A DNA stretch of 64,000 bases from UBA822 sp965249775 (GTDB lineage: Bacteria; Gemmatimonadota; Gemmatimonadetes; Longimicrobiales; Gaopeijiaceae): NCBI GenBank assembly GCA_965249775.1, contig OZ252253.1:1860001-1924000 (forward strand). The letters run 5' to 3'. Shown here in pieces: positions 44,342-54,065 of this stretch. The translations under genes were made by a program, and so were the position numbers. The notes under the pieces are model-generated. The model did no database searches, was not told where the DNA came from, and saw only the letters and a list, made by a program, of their open reading frames with translations. How positions within the stretch are numbered: the first letter of the stretch is position 1; each line of letters starts with the position of its first letter.

Positions 44342-47300
44342 GGGCGCCCCCGGAGCGGAACCTCCCGGTCGGTGATGGCCAATGCGGCAGCATCGTGGAT
44401 GGCGCGGCGGAGGGGTATGTGCTTAGCGTTGTTCCTCGTCGGATTCACCCGGTTGGTCAGCAGCACGACAAACAGGTCGAGCTCGGGATCGATCCAGATC
44501 GAGGTCCCCGTGAAGCCGGTGTGGCCGAACGCATATCGCGTAAAGTAGTCGCCGGCGGAGGACCGATCGCTTGGCGTGTCCCAGCCCATGGCACGCGAGG
44601 CTTGGGAATCGAATTGCGTGGTAAACGCTTGCACGATCTGCTCGGACACCAAACGCACCGGGCGCCCAGCACCGACGACACAGATCCTCGAGCCTGAAAG
44701 GTCGGCATCGTCCCGCTCGCATCCCGCTACACGTCCTCCGTCGATCAGCGTCTGCGCCAGGACGGCCAGATCGGACGCCGTAGAGAAGAGGCCCGCGTGC
44801 CCAGCGACCCCACCAATGGCGTATGCATTTTCGTCGTGGACGACCCCATGTACTTTGGTGTTCCGAAACGTCGTGTCGACCTCGGTCGGTGCGATCCGGT
44901 CCTTGAGCACTACGGCGGGCTGAAATCCCGTATCGTGCATCCCGAGGCGGTCCCACACTCTCTCTCTCAAGAACTGATCCAGCCCCTGGCCGGTCACCCC
45001 CTCGATGATGAAAGCCAAGGTCATCGAGCCGATGTCCGAATAGACCGTTTGGGTGCCGGGGTCATAGTCCAGGCCCACCTCGCCGATGGCGGTCCGGTAC
45101 GCCTCCCTGCCTTCCATCTCGAGATAGAACCGCCGGAAAGGAGGTAGTCCGGCGCGGTGAAGGAGGAGATGACGGACCGTCACGCTCTCCTTGGCCGGAC
45201 CCCCCGCTGCCCACCACGGAAGATAGTCGACCACGGCTGCATCCAGATCCAGACGCCCTTCGTCCACCAGGATCATGGCCGCCGTGGTGGTTCCCACCAC
45301 CTTGGTGAGCGATGCGAGATCGTAGATCGAACGAGGGTCGGCCAGGACGGCAGACTCGGTCCAATCAAGCTTCCCGTAGCCGCGGAGGCGCACGAACCGC
45401 CCGTGCCGCGCGATCGCCAGGACGGCCCCCGGTGCTGCCGAGTCGGCCAGCGCCCCGGCCACAATGGCGTCGAGGTCCGCGAGGCGGCCGGCGTCCATGC
45501 CCACAGTCTCGGGATCGACCTCTTCGAAGGAATGAATCACGTCGGCCGGATCCGGCCGCGCCGAGCGCGTGAATCCATCGCCGATTCGGTGGAAAGGCGG
45601 GATGGAAACAGGGAGGCGCCCGCTGATGGCCGACTGGCCGAAGAGCGCCCGCACCGCGGCGTTCTGCGAGACCGCATGCGCTCCCCAGGCAATCAGATAC
45701 CCCGGCGACTCCGGCAAGGAAGTCAGTAGGTAGGGATTGCCGAAAGAGATCACCATCATCGGGCGCTCGGGTCCGACAGTCGCAATGAAGTCCGCCATGT
45801 CCCCGGACACCGAGACTTCACCCGTGCCTGACACTGGGGGCACATAGACACTCACAATCACGAGGTCGGCTTCCCTGGCCGAAGCCTCGAGCGAGTCGTA
45901 GACCTCCGCCGGCGTCTCGGGACCTACCCTCGCTCGGCGCGCCACTTCAACCCTGCTCGCGAGGGCGGGGTCGAACACGTTCCCGGCGGTGAGATCGTCG
46001 GTGCGTGCGTAAGTAAGGCTGAAGACCCTCCTCGCATCGATTGCATTCACGGGGAGGACGGCGTCCCGATCCCGGAGAAGTGTGATGGACCGGGTCGCGA
46101 CCGTGTCGGCGAAGGCCATGTGGTCGGCTGCCCCAACCACCTCGTCCACAGCATCCAAATCGACCATCCGGCCCCGGTACAGTCCGGCTCGGGCCTTCGT
46201 CTCGAGCATGCGACGGGCGGACCTCCGAATCCGCGCTGCTTCGAGCCGGCCTTCCCCCACGGCGGCCATCACGGCTTCGATGGCCTCCGCAGCATCGTCC
46301 GGCATCAGAAGCACGTCACTCCCCGCCTCGAGAGCCATTACCGACACCTCCGCCGCACCGTACCGTTCCGAGAGGGCGCCCATGACGAGCGCGTCGGTGA
46401 GGAGGAGCCCGCCGAACCCCATGTCGTCCCGCAACAGATCGGTCATGAACCGGGCATCAAACGTGGCCGGCGGTCCTTCCAGCCCTTGCACTCCGGACAC
46501 GACCACGTGGGCGGTCATTACCGCATCCACACCCTGGTCGACGGCTCTCCGGAAGGGCACGAGCTCTAGAGAGTTGAGCCGATCCAAATCGGCCGGTACC
46601 ACCGGGAGGTCCACGTGAGAATCCGTCTGGGTGTCGCCGTGTCCGGGAAAGTGCTTCGCGGTCGCCAGGACTCCACCTTCGTGAGAGCCCGCGATGAAGG
46701 CGGCTCCGAGACGCGCGACCATCTCGGGGTCCTCGCCGAAGGAACGGGTATTGATCACCGGATTTTCCGGATTGGAGTTCACGTCCAAAACCGGCGCGAA
46801 ATTGAGATGTAACCCTACCGCCCTCGCCTCCAACGCCGTAATTCGACCGTACTCCCGCGCGAAACGCTCATCTCCAACGGCCCCGAACGCCATCGTGGGC
46901 GGGAAGCTCGTTCCACCACCCTGCGGAAGGAGCGACGGTAAGGCGTACGAGTGGTTGATCCGCATACCGGGCCCGCCGTTCTCGAAATCGGAGGTCACCA
47001 ACAGCGGGATCCTGGACCGAGCCTGCAGCTCGTTGATCTTGGCTGCGTAAGAATGGGGAAGTCCGATCGACAGATAGATGCCGCCGATTTCGTCGTCCTC
47101 TATCCACCTCGCCCATTCCTGAAACTCCGGGCTACTGGTCGACGCGTATGATCCGGGCAGCCACTGGATTACGAGTTGGGCGACCTGTTGCCGGAGGGTC
47201 AGCGAAGACAGGGTCTCTTCGACCCACCGCTGGGCGTCCGGCCCCAACGGGGTCGTGCCCGGGGTTGCCGGACCGGGGGCCCCATAGGAGGTCCCACCGA

Positions 47301-47403
47301 TTGCGGCCGAGCCACCGATCGGCGAGCCCACCCCACCACATCCACTCGACCACAGAACTATCAGGACCGCCGCCCAAGCGAACGTCCTATCTCCCACTGA
47401 CAC
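44338..47403 (-). CDS. NagZ-type GH3 glycosidase fused to AmiE-like serine hydrolase
   Basis: A 1021-residue lipoprotein-type fusion (signal peptide; lipobox-like SSGC). Residues about 55-420 are a GH3 domain with the NagZ signature KHFPGHGDT (250-258), which includes the dyad His255-Asp257. A candidate nucleophile is Asp337 in LLTDALVM. A GH3 C-terminal-like domain follows to ~610. Residues ~645-1010 are a beta-lactamase-family hydrolase: SLTK (Ser698, Lys701), YSD (Tyr788) and HTG (961). In Bacillus subtilis separate NagZ and AmiE (a beta-lactamase-family amidase) act in sequence on muropeptides; here both may be in one chain. The gene overlaps the downstream symporter start and the upstream GH3 gene. 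Confidence 0.85.
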   Translation of the reverse strand: MSVGDRTFAWAAVLIVLWSSGCGGVGSPIGGSAAIGGTSYGAPGPATPGTTPLGPDAQRWVEETLSSLTLRQQVAQLVIQWLPGSYASTSSPEFQEWARWIEDDEIGGIYLSIGLPHSYAAKINELQARSRIPLLVTSDFENGGPGMRINHSYALPSLLPQGGGTSFPPTMAFGAVGDERFAREYGRITALEARAVGLHLNFAPVLDVNSNPENPVINTRSFGEDPEMVARLGAAFIAGSHEGGVLATAKHFPGHGDTQTDSHVDLPVVPADLDRLNSLELVPFRRAVDQGVDAVMTAHVVVSGVQGLEGPPATFDARFMTDLLRDDMGFGGLLLTDALVMGALSERYGAAEVSVMALEAGSDVLLMPDDAAEAIEAVMAAVGEGRLEAARIRRSARRMLETKARAGLYRGRMVDLDAVDEVVGAADHMAFADTVATRSITLLRDRDAVLPVNAIDARRVFSLTYARTDDLTAGNVFDPALASRVEVARRARVGPETPAEVYDSLEASAREADLVIVSVYVPPVSGTGEVSVSGDMADFIATVGPERPMMVISFGNPYLLTSLPESPGYLIAWGAHAVSQNAAVRALFGQSAISGRLPVSIPPFHRIGDGFTRSARPDPADVIHSFEEVDPETVGMDAGRLADLDAIVAGALADSAAPGAVLAIARHGRFVRLRGYGKLDWTESAVLADPRSIYDLASLTKVVGTTTAAMILVDEGRLDLDAAVVDYLPWWAAGGPAKESVTVRHLLLHRAGLPPFRRFYLEMEGREAYRTAIGEVGLDYDPGTQTVYSDIGSMTLAFIIEGVTGQGLDQFLRERVWDRLGMHDTGFQPAVVLKDRIAPTEVDTTFRNTKVHGVVHDENAYAIGGVAGHAGLFSTASDLAVLAQTLIDGGRVAGCERDDADLSGSRICVVGAGRPVRLVSEQIVQAFTTQFDSQASRAMGWDTPSDRSSAGDYFTRYAFGHTGFTGTSIWIDPELDLFVVLLTNRVNPTRNNAKHIPLRRAIHDAAALAITDREVPLRGRP

Positions 47404-49309
47404 TCACCTTCAGGGGTACCTGGATGCCGTCACCGACCGCGAAGAAGGGGTCCATTCCGGTGGGGCTACGGCCCCTGATGGGGATCCCCCCGAACAGGGC
47501 GTCCGAGGCGGCCTCCTGGCTGACCTGCGCCGAGCTCCACGCCAGCAGATATGCCTGAGCATCTGGAAAAAGCGAGATCAGGTAGGGATTCCCGAACGAA
47601 ATCACGACGTGCGTGATGCTCCTTCTGGCCAGCTCGTTCACAAAATCCACCGTGGCATCGGGAAGCTCTACCCGGCCGGCATAGTTCGTGTAGACCGACA
47701 CGACCACCAGATTCGACCGTCCCGCCCGCCTGAGGAGGTCTTCATACGCCTCTGAATTCGTATCCTCATCCACCGATCTGGTCACGAGCCGGGGATAGGT
47801 CTCGCGCAGCCGCGCGTCGAAGTACCGCCCCGACAGAACGTCACCGGGATTACGGAAGCTCACCGACATTACCTGGGCCCTGCGAGTCCCCAGGAGAGGC
47901 AACAGGTCCCGCACGTTCTGGATCAGTGTGATCGAATGCTCAGCAACCTCACGCGCAACTTCCATGTGCTCGGGCACACCCACGACGCGCGGAATCATCT
48001 CCAGGGGTACGGCGCGCTCTTCGGCCAGACCCAAGTCCTCCTTGAGGCCTAGTAACCTGCCCACCGACTCATCGATGCGGGCTTCGGTCAGCCGCCCCTC
48101 ATCGATCGCTCGGATGATCGCATCGACGGCCTGCTTCACGTCTCTCGGCATGAGAATCACATCCGCTCCCGCCTGGATGGCGCGGACTGCTGACTCACCC
48201 CGGGGAAAGAGCCGGTCTACGGCGACCATATCCATCGCGTCGGTAAAGACGATCCCGCCGAATCCCAGGTCGGTCCGAAGCAGGCCGGTAAGCACCTGGT
48301 TGGACAGCGTCGCCGGTATCGTCTCTCCGCTGATCTCCGGCACCGCGATATGCGCCGTCATGATTCCCCGCATGCCGGCATCGATGGCCGCACGGAAAGG
48401 CACCAACTCGACAGCGTCAAGGCGGTCACGCCCCACCCGGATTATGGGCAGAGCCAAGTGGGAATCGGTCTCGGTGTCGCCGTGCCCCGGGAAGTGCTTG
48501 CCTGTAGAGACGGCACCATGCTCCTGAAGGCCCCGAACCAACGACACGCCCAAGTTCGCGACCGCATCCGGATCTTCGCCGAAGGAGCGAATGTTGATGA
48601 TCGGGTTCTCGGGGTTGTTGTTGACGTCCAGGACCGGAGCGAACGGGACGTGGACGCCCATGGCACGGGCCTCGAGCGCGGTGATCCTCCCCAATTCGTA
48701 TGCATACCGAGGATCGCCGGTAGCGCCGAAGGCCATCAGCGGCGGGAATGTCGTGGCCCCACCAAGCGCGATGTTCGTCGGGATATGAACGGCGCCTCTG
48801 AAGCGGAATCCGGCTCCGCTTTCCAGGTCCGCAGCCACCAACAGTGGATACTTGGAGTGCTGCTGGAGGTCGTTGAGCTTAACTGCCACTTCGCTCGGTG
48901 ATCCAACAGACATGATCACCCCTCCGACCCCCTCCTGCTCGATGACGTCGACGATGCGGTCGTGCGTCTCACTACCCTCGGGCGCGAAATTGCCGAGCAC
49001 GAAGGGCATCATCAGCTGCCCAACCTTCTCGCGGAGCGTCATCCGTGCGAGCGTCCCTTGCGCCCAGGTAAGGGGGGCAGGCCTGGTCGACGCCGTGGCG
49101 GACCGGGGAGCCCCCAGGGCCTCCGGGGCAGGCGTGTTGACCGCCGCTGGGGCACCTTCCTGTTCAACGATCTCTACCGGAGGCGCCGATTGGGGGGCTG
49201 GTGTGGGGATTGGAGCCTGCCCGGAACAGGCCGAAAACAGCAGCGCCAGGATCCAGAAGCTGCCCGTAGGGTTACTCAGGGGGAGTTTGGGAACGCTCTC
49301 GGTTGTCAT
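47387..49309 (-). CDS. NagZ-type GH3 beta-N-acetylhexosaminidase lipoprotein
   Basis: A 640-residue exported lipoprotein (LLFSAC lipobox) with a Pro/Ala-rich linker to residue ~70. The GH3 domain carries KHFPGHGDT (271-279) and the nucleophile-type Asp357 in VFTDAMDM. A GH3 C-terminal-like domain ends the protein. There is no beta-lactamase part, unlike the downstream gene, which it overlaps by 17 bases. The two proteins share many segments, so one arose by duplication of the other's GH3 half. It should release GlcNAc from peptidoglycan fragments outside the inner membrane. Confidence 0.87.
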   Translation of the reverse strand: MTTESVPKLPLSNPTGSFWILALLFSACSGQAPIPTPAPQSAPPVEIVEQEGAPAAVNTPAPEALGAPRSATASTRPAPLTWAQGTLARMTLREKVGQLMMPFVLGNFAPEGSETHDRIVDVIEQEGVGGVIMSVGSPSEVAVKLNDLQQHSKYPLLVAADLESGAGFRFRGAVHIPTNIALGGATTFPPLMAFGATGDPRYAYELGRITALEARAMGVHVPFAPVLDVNNNPENPIINIRSFGEDPDAVANLGVSLVRGLQEHGAVSTGKHFPGHGDTETDSHLALPIIRVGRDRLDAVELVPFRAAIDAGMRGIMTAHIAVPEISGETIPATLSNQVLTGLLRTDLGFGGIVFTDAMDMVAVDRLFPRGESAVRAIQAGADVILMPRDVKQAVDAIIRAIDEGRLTEARIDESVGRLLGLKEDLGLAEERAVPLEMIPRVVGVPEHMEVAREVAEHSITLIQNVRDLLPLLGTRRAQVMSVSFRNPGDVLSGRYFDARLRETYPRLVTRSVDEDTNSEAYEDLLRRAGRSNLVVVSVYTNYAGRVELPDATVDFVNELARRSITHVVISFGNPYLISLFPDAQAYLLAWSSAQVSQEAASDALFGGIPIRGRSPTGMDPFFAVGDGIQVPLKVSVSGR

Positions 49310-49375
49310 CGAGTGAACTCAAAGACCTTTGCGTATATGCGGAGCACAGCCCAAGTGCCTTTCGGAGGGCAAGTT

Positions 49376-50632
49376 ATGAAGTTGTGGAGGGCGCCACAAT
49401 CCTGTTCCATATTGCTTCTCCTCGCCTGCTCCCGGCCGGACGCTCAACTCGACGCTTCCTTATACCAGGATGACAGCAGCGGGTTCGAGACAATTCGCCC
49501 CGGGATCGAGGTCCTACTTGAAGACTCGCTACATCTGGTGGCGGGCCGCAACGTTGGTCTGATCACGAATCAAACCGGGGTGGACGCCTCGGGCCGTTCC
49601 TCGATCGATCGGATCCATGAACATCCGTCCGTGGAACTCGTGGCGCTCTTCGCGCCGGAGCACGGAATCAGAGGCACGGCCGACCCGGGAGAAACGGTCG
49701 CCGACGACGTCGACGTCGAGACGGGCATACCCATCCATTCGCTGTACGGCGCGGTGCTAAGTCCGACGCCGGAGATGCTCGAGGGAATCGACGTCCTCTT
49801 GACAGACTTCCAGGACATCGGCGCCCGTTACTGGACGTACGTATCCACGATGACGCTCGCCATGGAGGCGGCGGCCGAGCTCGGCGTTACCGTGGTCGTC
49901 CTGGACCGCCCGAATCCGATCGGTGGCGCCGTACAGGGGAACGTCCTCGATCCTGCGTTCGCCACCTTCGTGGGCAGGTATCCCCTGGCCATGCGCCACG
50001 GCATGACGCCAGGAGAACTGGCCCGATATTATCAGAGCGAAGGCGGCATCGGAGGAGACCTCCACGTGGTCCCTGTCGACGGATGGCGTCGGGACATTCC
50101 CTTCGCCGAAACCGGACTGCCGTGGGTCCAACCGTCTCCCAACATGCCCGACATAGAGAGCGCCACCCACTATCCCGGGACATGCCTCTTCGAGGGGACC
50201 GTCCTGTCCGTCGCGAGAGGGACCGAGGCGCCCTTCCAGCAGATCGGTGCCCCATGGTTGGACGGCGAGGCCCTTGCCGAAGCCATGAATGGCTACGAGT
50301 TGAGCGGCGTTCGCTTCGAGCCGGTCAGGTTCGTCCCTGATGAGCCCTCAGATGGGAAATTCGACGGTGTGGAGGTGGAGGGTGTGCGCCTGGTGGCCAC
50401 GTCTCAGGAGTACGACCCGACCCACGCGGCGGTCGCACTCCTGGTGGAGACGCGCCGCATGTCCGGTAACCGGTGGGGATGGCTCCAGGCCCACTTCGAT
50501 CGCCTTGCAGGGACCGACCGTCTGCGGCAAGCCATTGACGCGGGCACGGGGGTCGATGAAATCCGCAGTGGATGGCGGGACGAGTTGGAGGCCTTCAGAC
50601 GGGTTCGCGAGCAGTACTTGATCTATCCATGA
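49376..50632 (+). CDS. exo-beta-N-acetylmuramidase NamZ-like lipoprotein (DUF1343)
   Basis: A 418-residue DUF1343 protein (GH171 family), known as the exo-lytic beta-N-acetylmuramidase NamZ in Bacillus and Tannerella. It starts with a signal peptide and LLAC lipobox. Family segments are VGLITNQTGVDASG, LFAPEHGIRG (the Glu is the proposed catalytic residue), FQDIGARYWTY, DRPNPIGG, and the C-terminal QEYDPTHAAVA. The ATG at 49376 has GGAGGG upstream. It is divergent from the two GH3 genes with only 66 bases between, so they probably share a control region. Confidence 0.88.
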   Translation: MKLWRAPQSCSILLLLACSRPDAQLDASLYQDDSSGFETIRPGIEVLLEDSLHLVAGRNVGLITNQTGVDASGRSSIDRIHEHPSVELVALFAPEHGIRGTADPGETVADDVDVETGIPIHSLYGAVLSPTPEMLEGIDVLLTDFQDIGARYWTYVSTMTLAMEAAAELGVTVVVLDRPNPIGGAVQGNVLDPAFATFVGRYPLAMRHGMTPGELARYYQSEGGIGGDLHVVPVDGWRRDIPFAETGLPWVQPSPNMPDIESATHYPGTCLFEGTVLSVARGTEAPFQQIGAPWLDGEALAEAMNGYELSGVRFEPVRFVPDEPSDGKFDGVEVEGVRLVATSQEYDPTHAAVALLVETRRMSGNRWGWLQAHFDRLAGTDRLRQAIDAGTGVDEIRSGWRDELEAFRRVREQYLIYP

Positions 50633-50686
50633 GCTTTGGCGAAGAAAGCTCGAAAGTCCGCGCCCTAGGTCCCAGGCGGCTGAGAC

Positions 50687-51547
50687 CTACGTAGCCGCGA
50701 CCTCGGCCTGCGTCCCCGCTTTAAAGGCCTCGGAGAGCGCCTTCGCGACCGGTCCTACCTCGCCACCTCCGACCGGCTCGCCGTCGAGTCGTACCGTGGG
50801 CCGGACCTCGGTGGTGGTGCCGGTAAAGAAGATCTCGTCCGCCCCTCGCATCTCCTCCAGGAGCACAGGCCTTTCTTCGACTGTCAGCCCCAGCTCTCGA
50901 GCCAGCTCGATCACATAGGCACGAGTGACCCCGTGCAGGATCTGGTGTGTGGCGGGGTGCGTCGTCACGACACCATCGAAAACCGCGAAGACGTTGTTGT
51001 GGGAGCCCTCGAGCGCGACGCCCTCCTTCACCAAGAGAGCGTCCGCCGCATCGGCGTCCACGGCCGCTTGCTGGGCAAGCACGTTCGGCAGGAGGCCGAT
51101 CGACTTGATGTCGACTCGAGCCCAACGGTCGTCGGGCACTGTGATGGCTTCATAACCGAGCTCCCAACGGGCTGGATCGGGCCGGTGGTACGGTTGGGCG
51201 AAGGCGTACACCGTGGGAGGAGTCCCTTCCGGCGGAAAGTGGTGGGTTCTTGGTGCGGCTCCTCGGGTGATCTGCAGATAGACGATCGCGACGTCTTCCG
51301 TATCGAGGGCGTTAGCCGAGATCAGACGTGCGTGCATCTCCGGCAGTCCTGCCGGATCGAAATCAATCCGGAGGGCGTCGAGACCGTCTCGCAACCGGAG
51401 CATATGCTGCTCTATCCGGAAGAGACGCCCCCGATATGCAGGCGTCACCTCGTAAATGCCGTCTGAAAGCAGGAATCCGCGGTCGTCTACCGAAACCGTC
51501 GCCCGCTGCTTAGGCAGATACTCTCCGTTCAGGTATACCGTGCTCAT
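50687..51547 (-). CDS. class IV aminotransferase, D-amino-acid transaminase
   Basis: A 286-residue fold-type IV PLP enzyme. The PLP lysine is in VDIKSIGLLPNVLA and the conserved C-terminal FFTGTTTEV is in place. YLQITRGAAPRTHHFP is the motif that marks D-alanine-type transaminases against branched-chain ones. It would interconvert D-alanine/D-glutamate and keto acids for peptidoglycan, which fits the wall-salvage genes beside it. It is convergent with NamZ. Confidence 0.88.
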   Translation of the reverse strand: MSTVYLNGEYLPKQRATVSVDDRGFLLSDGIYEVTPAYRGRLFRIEQHMLRLRDGLDALRIDFDPAGLPEMHARLISANALDTEDVAIVYLQITRGAAPRTHHFPPEGTPPTVYAFAQPYHRPDPARWELGYEAITVPDDRWARVDIKSIGLLPNVLAQQAAVDADAADALLVKEGVALEGSHNNVFAVFDGVVTTHPATHQILHGVTRAYVIELARELGLTVEERPVLLEEMRGADEIFFTGTTTEVRPTVRLDGEPVGGGEVGPVAKALSEAFKAGTQAEVAAT

Positions 51548-51815
51548 CGTATCCTATTTCGTTGGAAGAGTTTGCTCCCCGAAAAATCGGCCTCCCACGT
51601 CGGCTCCGCCAGGCCTTCGAAAAAGTCCGGCGCCGGTCGCGGCATGGGTCTTGCGGCCGGAGACGTGGCACGCCTTCAGGGAAGTGCGGCGTACCCCACC
51701 AGGGGTTCCCACGGCCCCCCCGCCGTGCTTCTTTATGAAGTCCAAAAAATCATGGTCCAGGGCGCATATGCCCCGCGATCTAAGGTATACGACTGATGCG
51801 AGGAATTTCAAAAGC

Positions 51816-52502
51816 ATGTCACGTCTCTCTCTCGCCTTCGTGGCGATCTTTGTTGTTGTGTCCGCACTTCTCGTCAACACCGGATCCGCGCAAGCCCAGA
51901 AGTTCGCGATCGCCGGACAGATCGGTACCACAGGCTTGGGCGGCGGAGTCGTCATCGGTGTAGCTCCCCGGATCAACTTCCGGTCCATGTTCGGAGTCTT
52001 ACCCACCAATCCCACGGTCAATATCGAAGACATCGACTTCGCGACGGACCTCCCCTCGTTCCTGCTCACGACGGTGGACTTGTACCTAACGGGGGCGATC
52101 CATGTGAGCGGGGGTGGATTGCTGGTCACCAACAGTGGGAACGTCGATGTTGTGGGGACGTTCGATGGGGTCGAGGTGGACTTTGGTGGGATGCCGTTTA
52201 CGGGAGGGCCCGACGACCAACTGCTCGGAACCTTCACCCTGCGACAGTTCCAACCGTACGTGGGAGTCGGGGTCGGCAACGCCCTGGGACAAAGGCTCAG
52301 CATCAATTTCGATGCAGGCGTGGGGTTTGGCACCATGCCCACGGTGGAGTTGACCGCCGAAGGTCCGCTGGCCGAAGATCCCGTCACCGGGCCGGCGTAC
52401 CGGGCCGGGGTCGAGCAGAAAGAGACCGAAATCGAGGCTGCCCTGCCGACCTTCCTCCGGTACTACCCCGTATTTTCGGTCTCTTTCTCGTTCAGCTTCT
52501 AG
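51816..52502 (+). CDS. exported protein, probable outer-membrane beta-barrel
   Basis: A 228-residue protein with a signal peptide (SRLSLAFVAIFVVVSALL, cleavage near AQA). The mature part has alternating hydrophobic strands and glycine-rich turns, and ends in FSVSFSFSF, the terminal aromatic signal of outer-membrane barrels. No family is recognised. The ATG at 51816 is chosen because it starts directly on the signal peptide; a much longer upstream frame (51456) has no exported N-terminus. It is convergent with pspA. Confidence 0.7.
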   Translation: MSRLSLAFVAIFVVVSALLVNTGSAQAQKFAIAGQIGTTGLGGGVVIGVAPRINFRSMFGVLPTNPTVNIEDIDFATDLPSFLLTTVDLYLTGAIHVSGGGLLVTNSGNVDVVGTFDGVEVDFGGMPFTGGPDDQLLGTFTLRQFQPYVGVGVGNALGQRLSINFDAGVGFGTMPTVELTAEGPLAEDPVTGPAYRAGVEQKETEIEAALPTFLRYYPVFSVSFSFSF

Positions 52503-52548
52503 TCGCTCACGACAGAGCTCGAGCCAATCTCGGCCGGGCTCTCAGCCC

Positions 52549-53421
52549 TTACTCGCTTTTCTCCAGCTTGTCGAACTCTTCGATGAGCGTCGCTTCATGA
52601 ACGACCGGTTCCTCGGGCGCCGCTGGCGCAGCAGGCTCGGCGGATTCGGCAACCCCATCCGAGCCTTCGGCGGCGGTCTCGTGTTCGACACCTTCGTCGC
52701 CTGACTCCAGTTGCCTGGGCTCCTCCTCCTCCGGAGCGGCGATCAATCCCATCTCCTGCTTCAGAGCCATCAGACGGTCGTCGACGTCACCTCCGTCAGT
52801 ACCGCTCTCAAGCGCCTTGAAGTCCTCTTCGAGCGTTCCGGGGCCAAGCGCCTCATTGACCTCCTGGTGGGCCAGGCTCTCGCGCTCCTGCTCTTCGATC
52901 TTCTCGGCCATACGGTTGAACGCGTCGAACGCCGACGTGTTGGAGAGCCCCGACATGGTTTCGTGGATCCGCCTCTGGGCTTGAGCCCGACGCTGCTTCG
53001 CCACGAGAAGATTCTTCTTCCGCTTGGCCTCTTCGATCTTGTCATTCAACTGCCGCAGCGACCCTTTGAGCTTTTCGGTCTCCGCGGCCTGCCCCCTCCA
53101 CGTCTCGTCGAGTGCGCTGGCGCGTCCCTGATGCTCCTGTTGCCTCACCAAAGCCTGCTTCGCCAGGTCGTCCCGGCCCTCCTTCACGGCCAGCATGGCA
53201 CGGTGCTCCCATTGACGCATCTGCTTGACCTCGGCGTCGAGCGACGCACGGAGCTTCCGTTCGTCCGCGATGGCCGCCGCCACTTCCCGCTTGGCCTTTG
53301 CGAGCTGGTCCCGCATGTCCAGAATGATCTGGGTCAACATCTTCTCCGGGTTTTCTGCCCGGGAGATGAGATCGTTTATGTTCGACTTTATGACCGTAGA
53401 CAACTTCGTAAAGATGCTCAT
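52549..53421 (-). CDS. PspA/IM30 (ESCRT-III-like) protein
   Basis: A 290-residue coiled-coil membrane-stress protein. The N-terminal amphipathic helix (SIFTKLSTVIKSNINDLI) and the PEKMLTQIILDMRDQLAKAK start of the coiled coil are typical of PspA/Vipp1. A ~70-residue Glu/Pro/Ala-rich C-terminal tail follows the usual core. It shields or repairs the inner membrane. It is 5 bases downstream of the YbjN-like gene. Confidence 0.92.
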   Translation of the reverse strand: MSIFTKLSTVIKSNINDLISRAENPEKMLTQIILDMRDQLAKAKREVAAAIADERKLRASLDAEVKQMRQWEHRAMLAVKEGRDDLAKQALVRQQEHQGRASALDETWRGQAAETEKLKGSLRQLNDKIEEAKRKKNLLVAKQRRAQAQRRIHETMSGLSNTSAFDAFNRMAEKIEEQERESLAHQEVNEALGPGTLEEDFKALESGTDGGDVDDRLMALKQEMGLIAAPEEEEPRQLESGDEGVEHETAAEGSDGVAESAEPAAPAAPEEPVVHEATLIEEFDKLEKSE

Positions 53422-53426
53422 TTGCT

Positions 53427-53852
53427 TCAGTCCTCTCCTTCCGCAGCGCCGTTCTCGGCCCCATCTTCCTCGACCCCGGCAAGACTCTTGATCTGCCCGA
53501 GGTGACTCGAGGCCGCGAACTGGAGGCTCTCCACCGACGCCTGCAACTCCTCGAAATCCAGTGTCTGCAATTCCAAGGTGTCGGTCAGGATCAACTCTCC
53601 GTTTTCGATGCCGTACGCCCCGTGCACGACGTCAGTGGCGTTGAGCTCGAGCAGAGTCCGGTAGAGTTCGCCCAGATCCGGTTCGCCGTTGGGAAGGTCC
53701 ATAACCTTCAGGCGCACCAGCAGCACGGGATCGGACAGGTGGACGACCACCCCTCCGCTCGGACTCTGCACTAAAAACATCCCTTCATCCACCTCATTCC
53801 AGTCCATATCCATCCGAATGAGGAAGCTCTCGAGATCGTCTCGAGTTACCAT
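53427..53852 (-). CDS. YbjN-like small protein
   Basis: A 141-residue acidic protein resembling YbjN/CesT-type chaperone-like proteins (VTRDDLESFLIRMDMDW, MFLVQSPSGGVVVHLSDPVLL, LYRTLLELNATD). It is transcribed just ahead of pspA with 5 bases between. Its role is unknown; a regulatory or chaperone partner of PspA is possible but unproven. Confidence 0.6.
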   Translation of the reverse strand: MVTRDDLESFLIRMDMDWNEVDEGMFLVQSPSGGVVVHLSDPVLLVRLKVMDLPNGEPDLGELYRTLLELNATDVVHGAYGIENGELILTDTLELQTLDFEELQASVESLQFAASSHLGQIKSLAGVEEDGAENGAAEGED

Positions 53853-54065
53853 TATCCACTCCGTCCTCTGTGCAGCTCGTTACTGCGGCCGCGGCCAGAC
53901 AGTTCAACAATAGGCCCCAATCCAAGGGGCTCTTTCCTTACGGACAACGAATGGACGGGGTTTCCACGCCCTCAGGACGCGCACCGCATTCCTCTCGCCG
54001 GGCGTTTATTCTAACATGAAGGGCGGGGCCCCCGCGAATCTCTCGGTGGCGGGCAGAGCCCCCGG
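53853..54065. other. intergenic stretch between uvrA and the YbjN/PspA pair
   Basis: No gene is seen in these 213 bases. A GC-rich segment (about 54023-54062) could form a terminator stem for uvrA, but I did not find a clean stem with a T-run. Confidence 0.4.
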
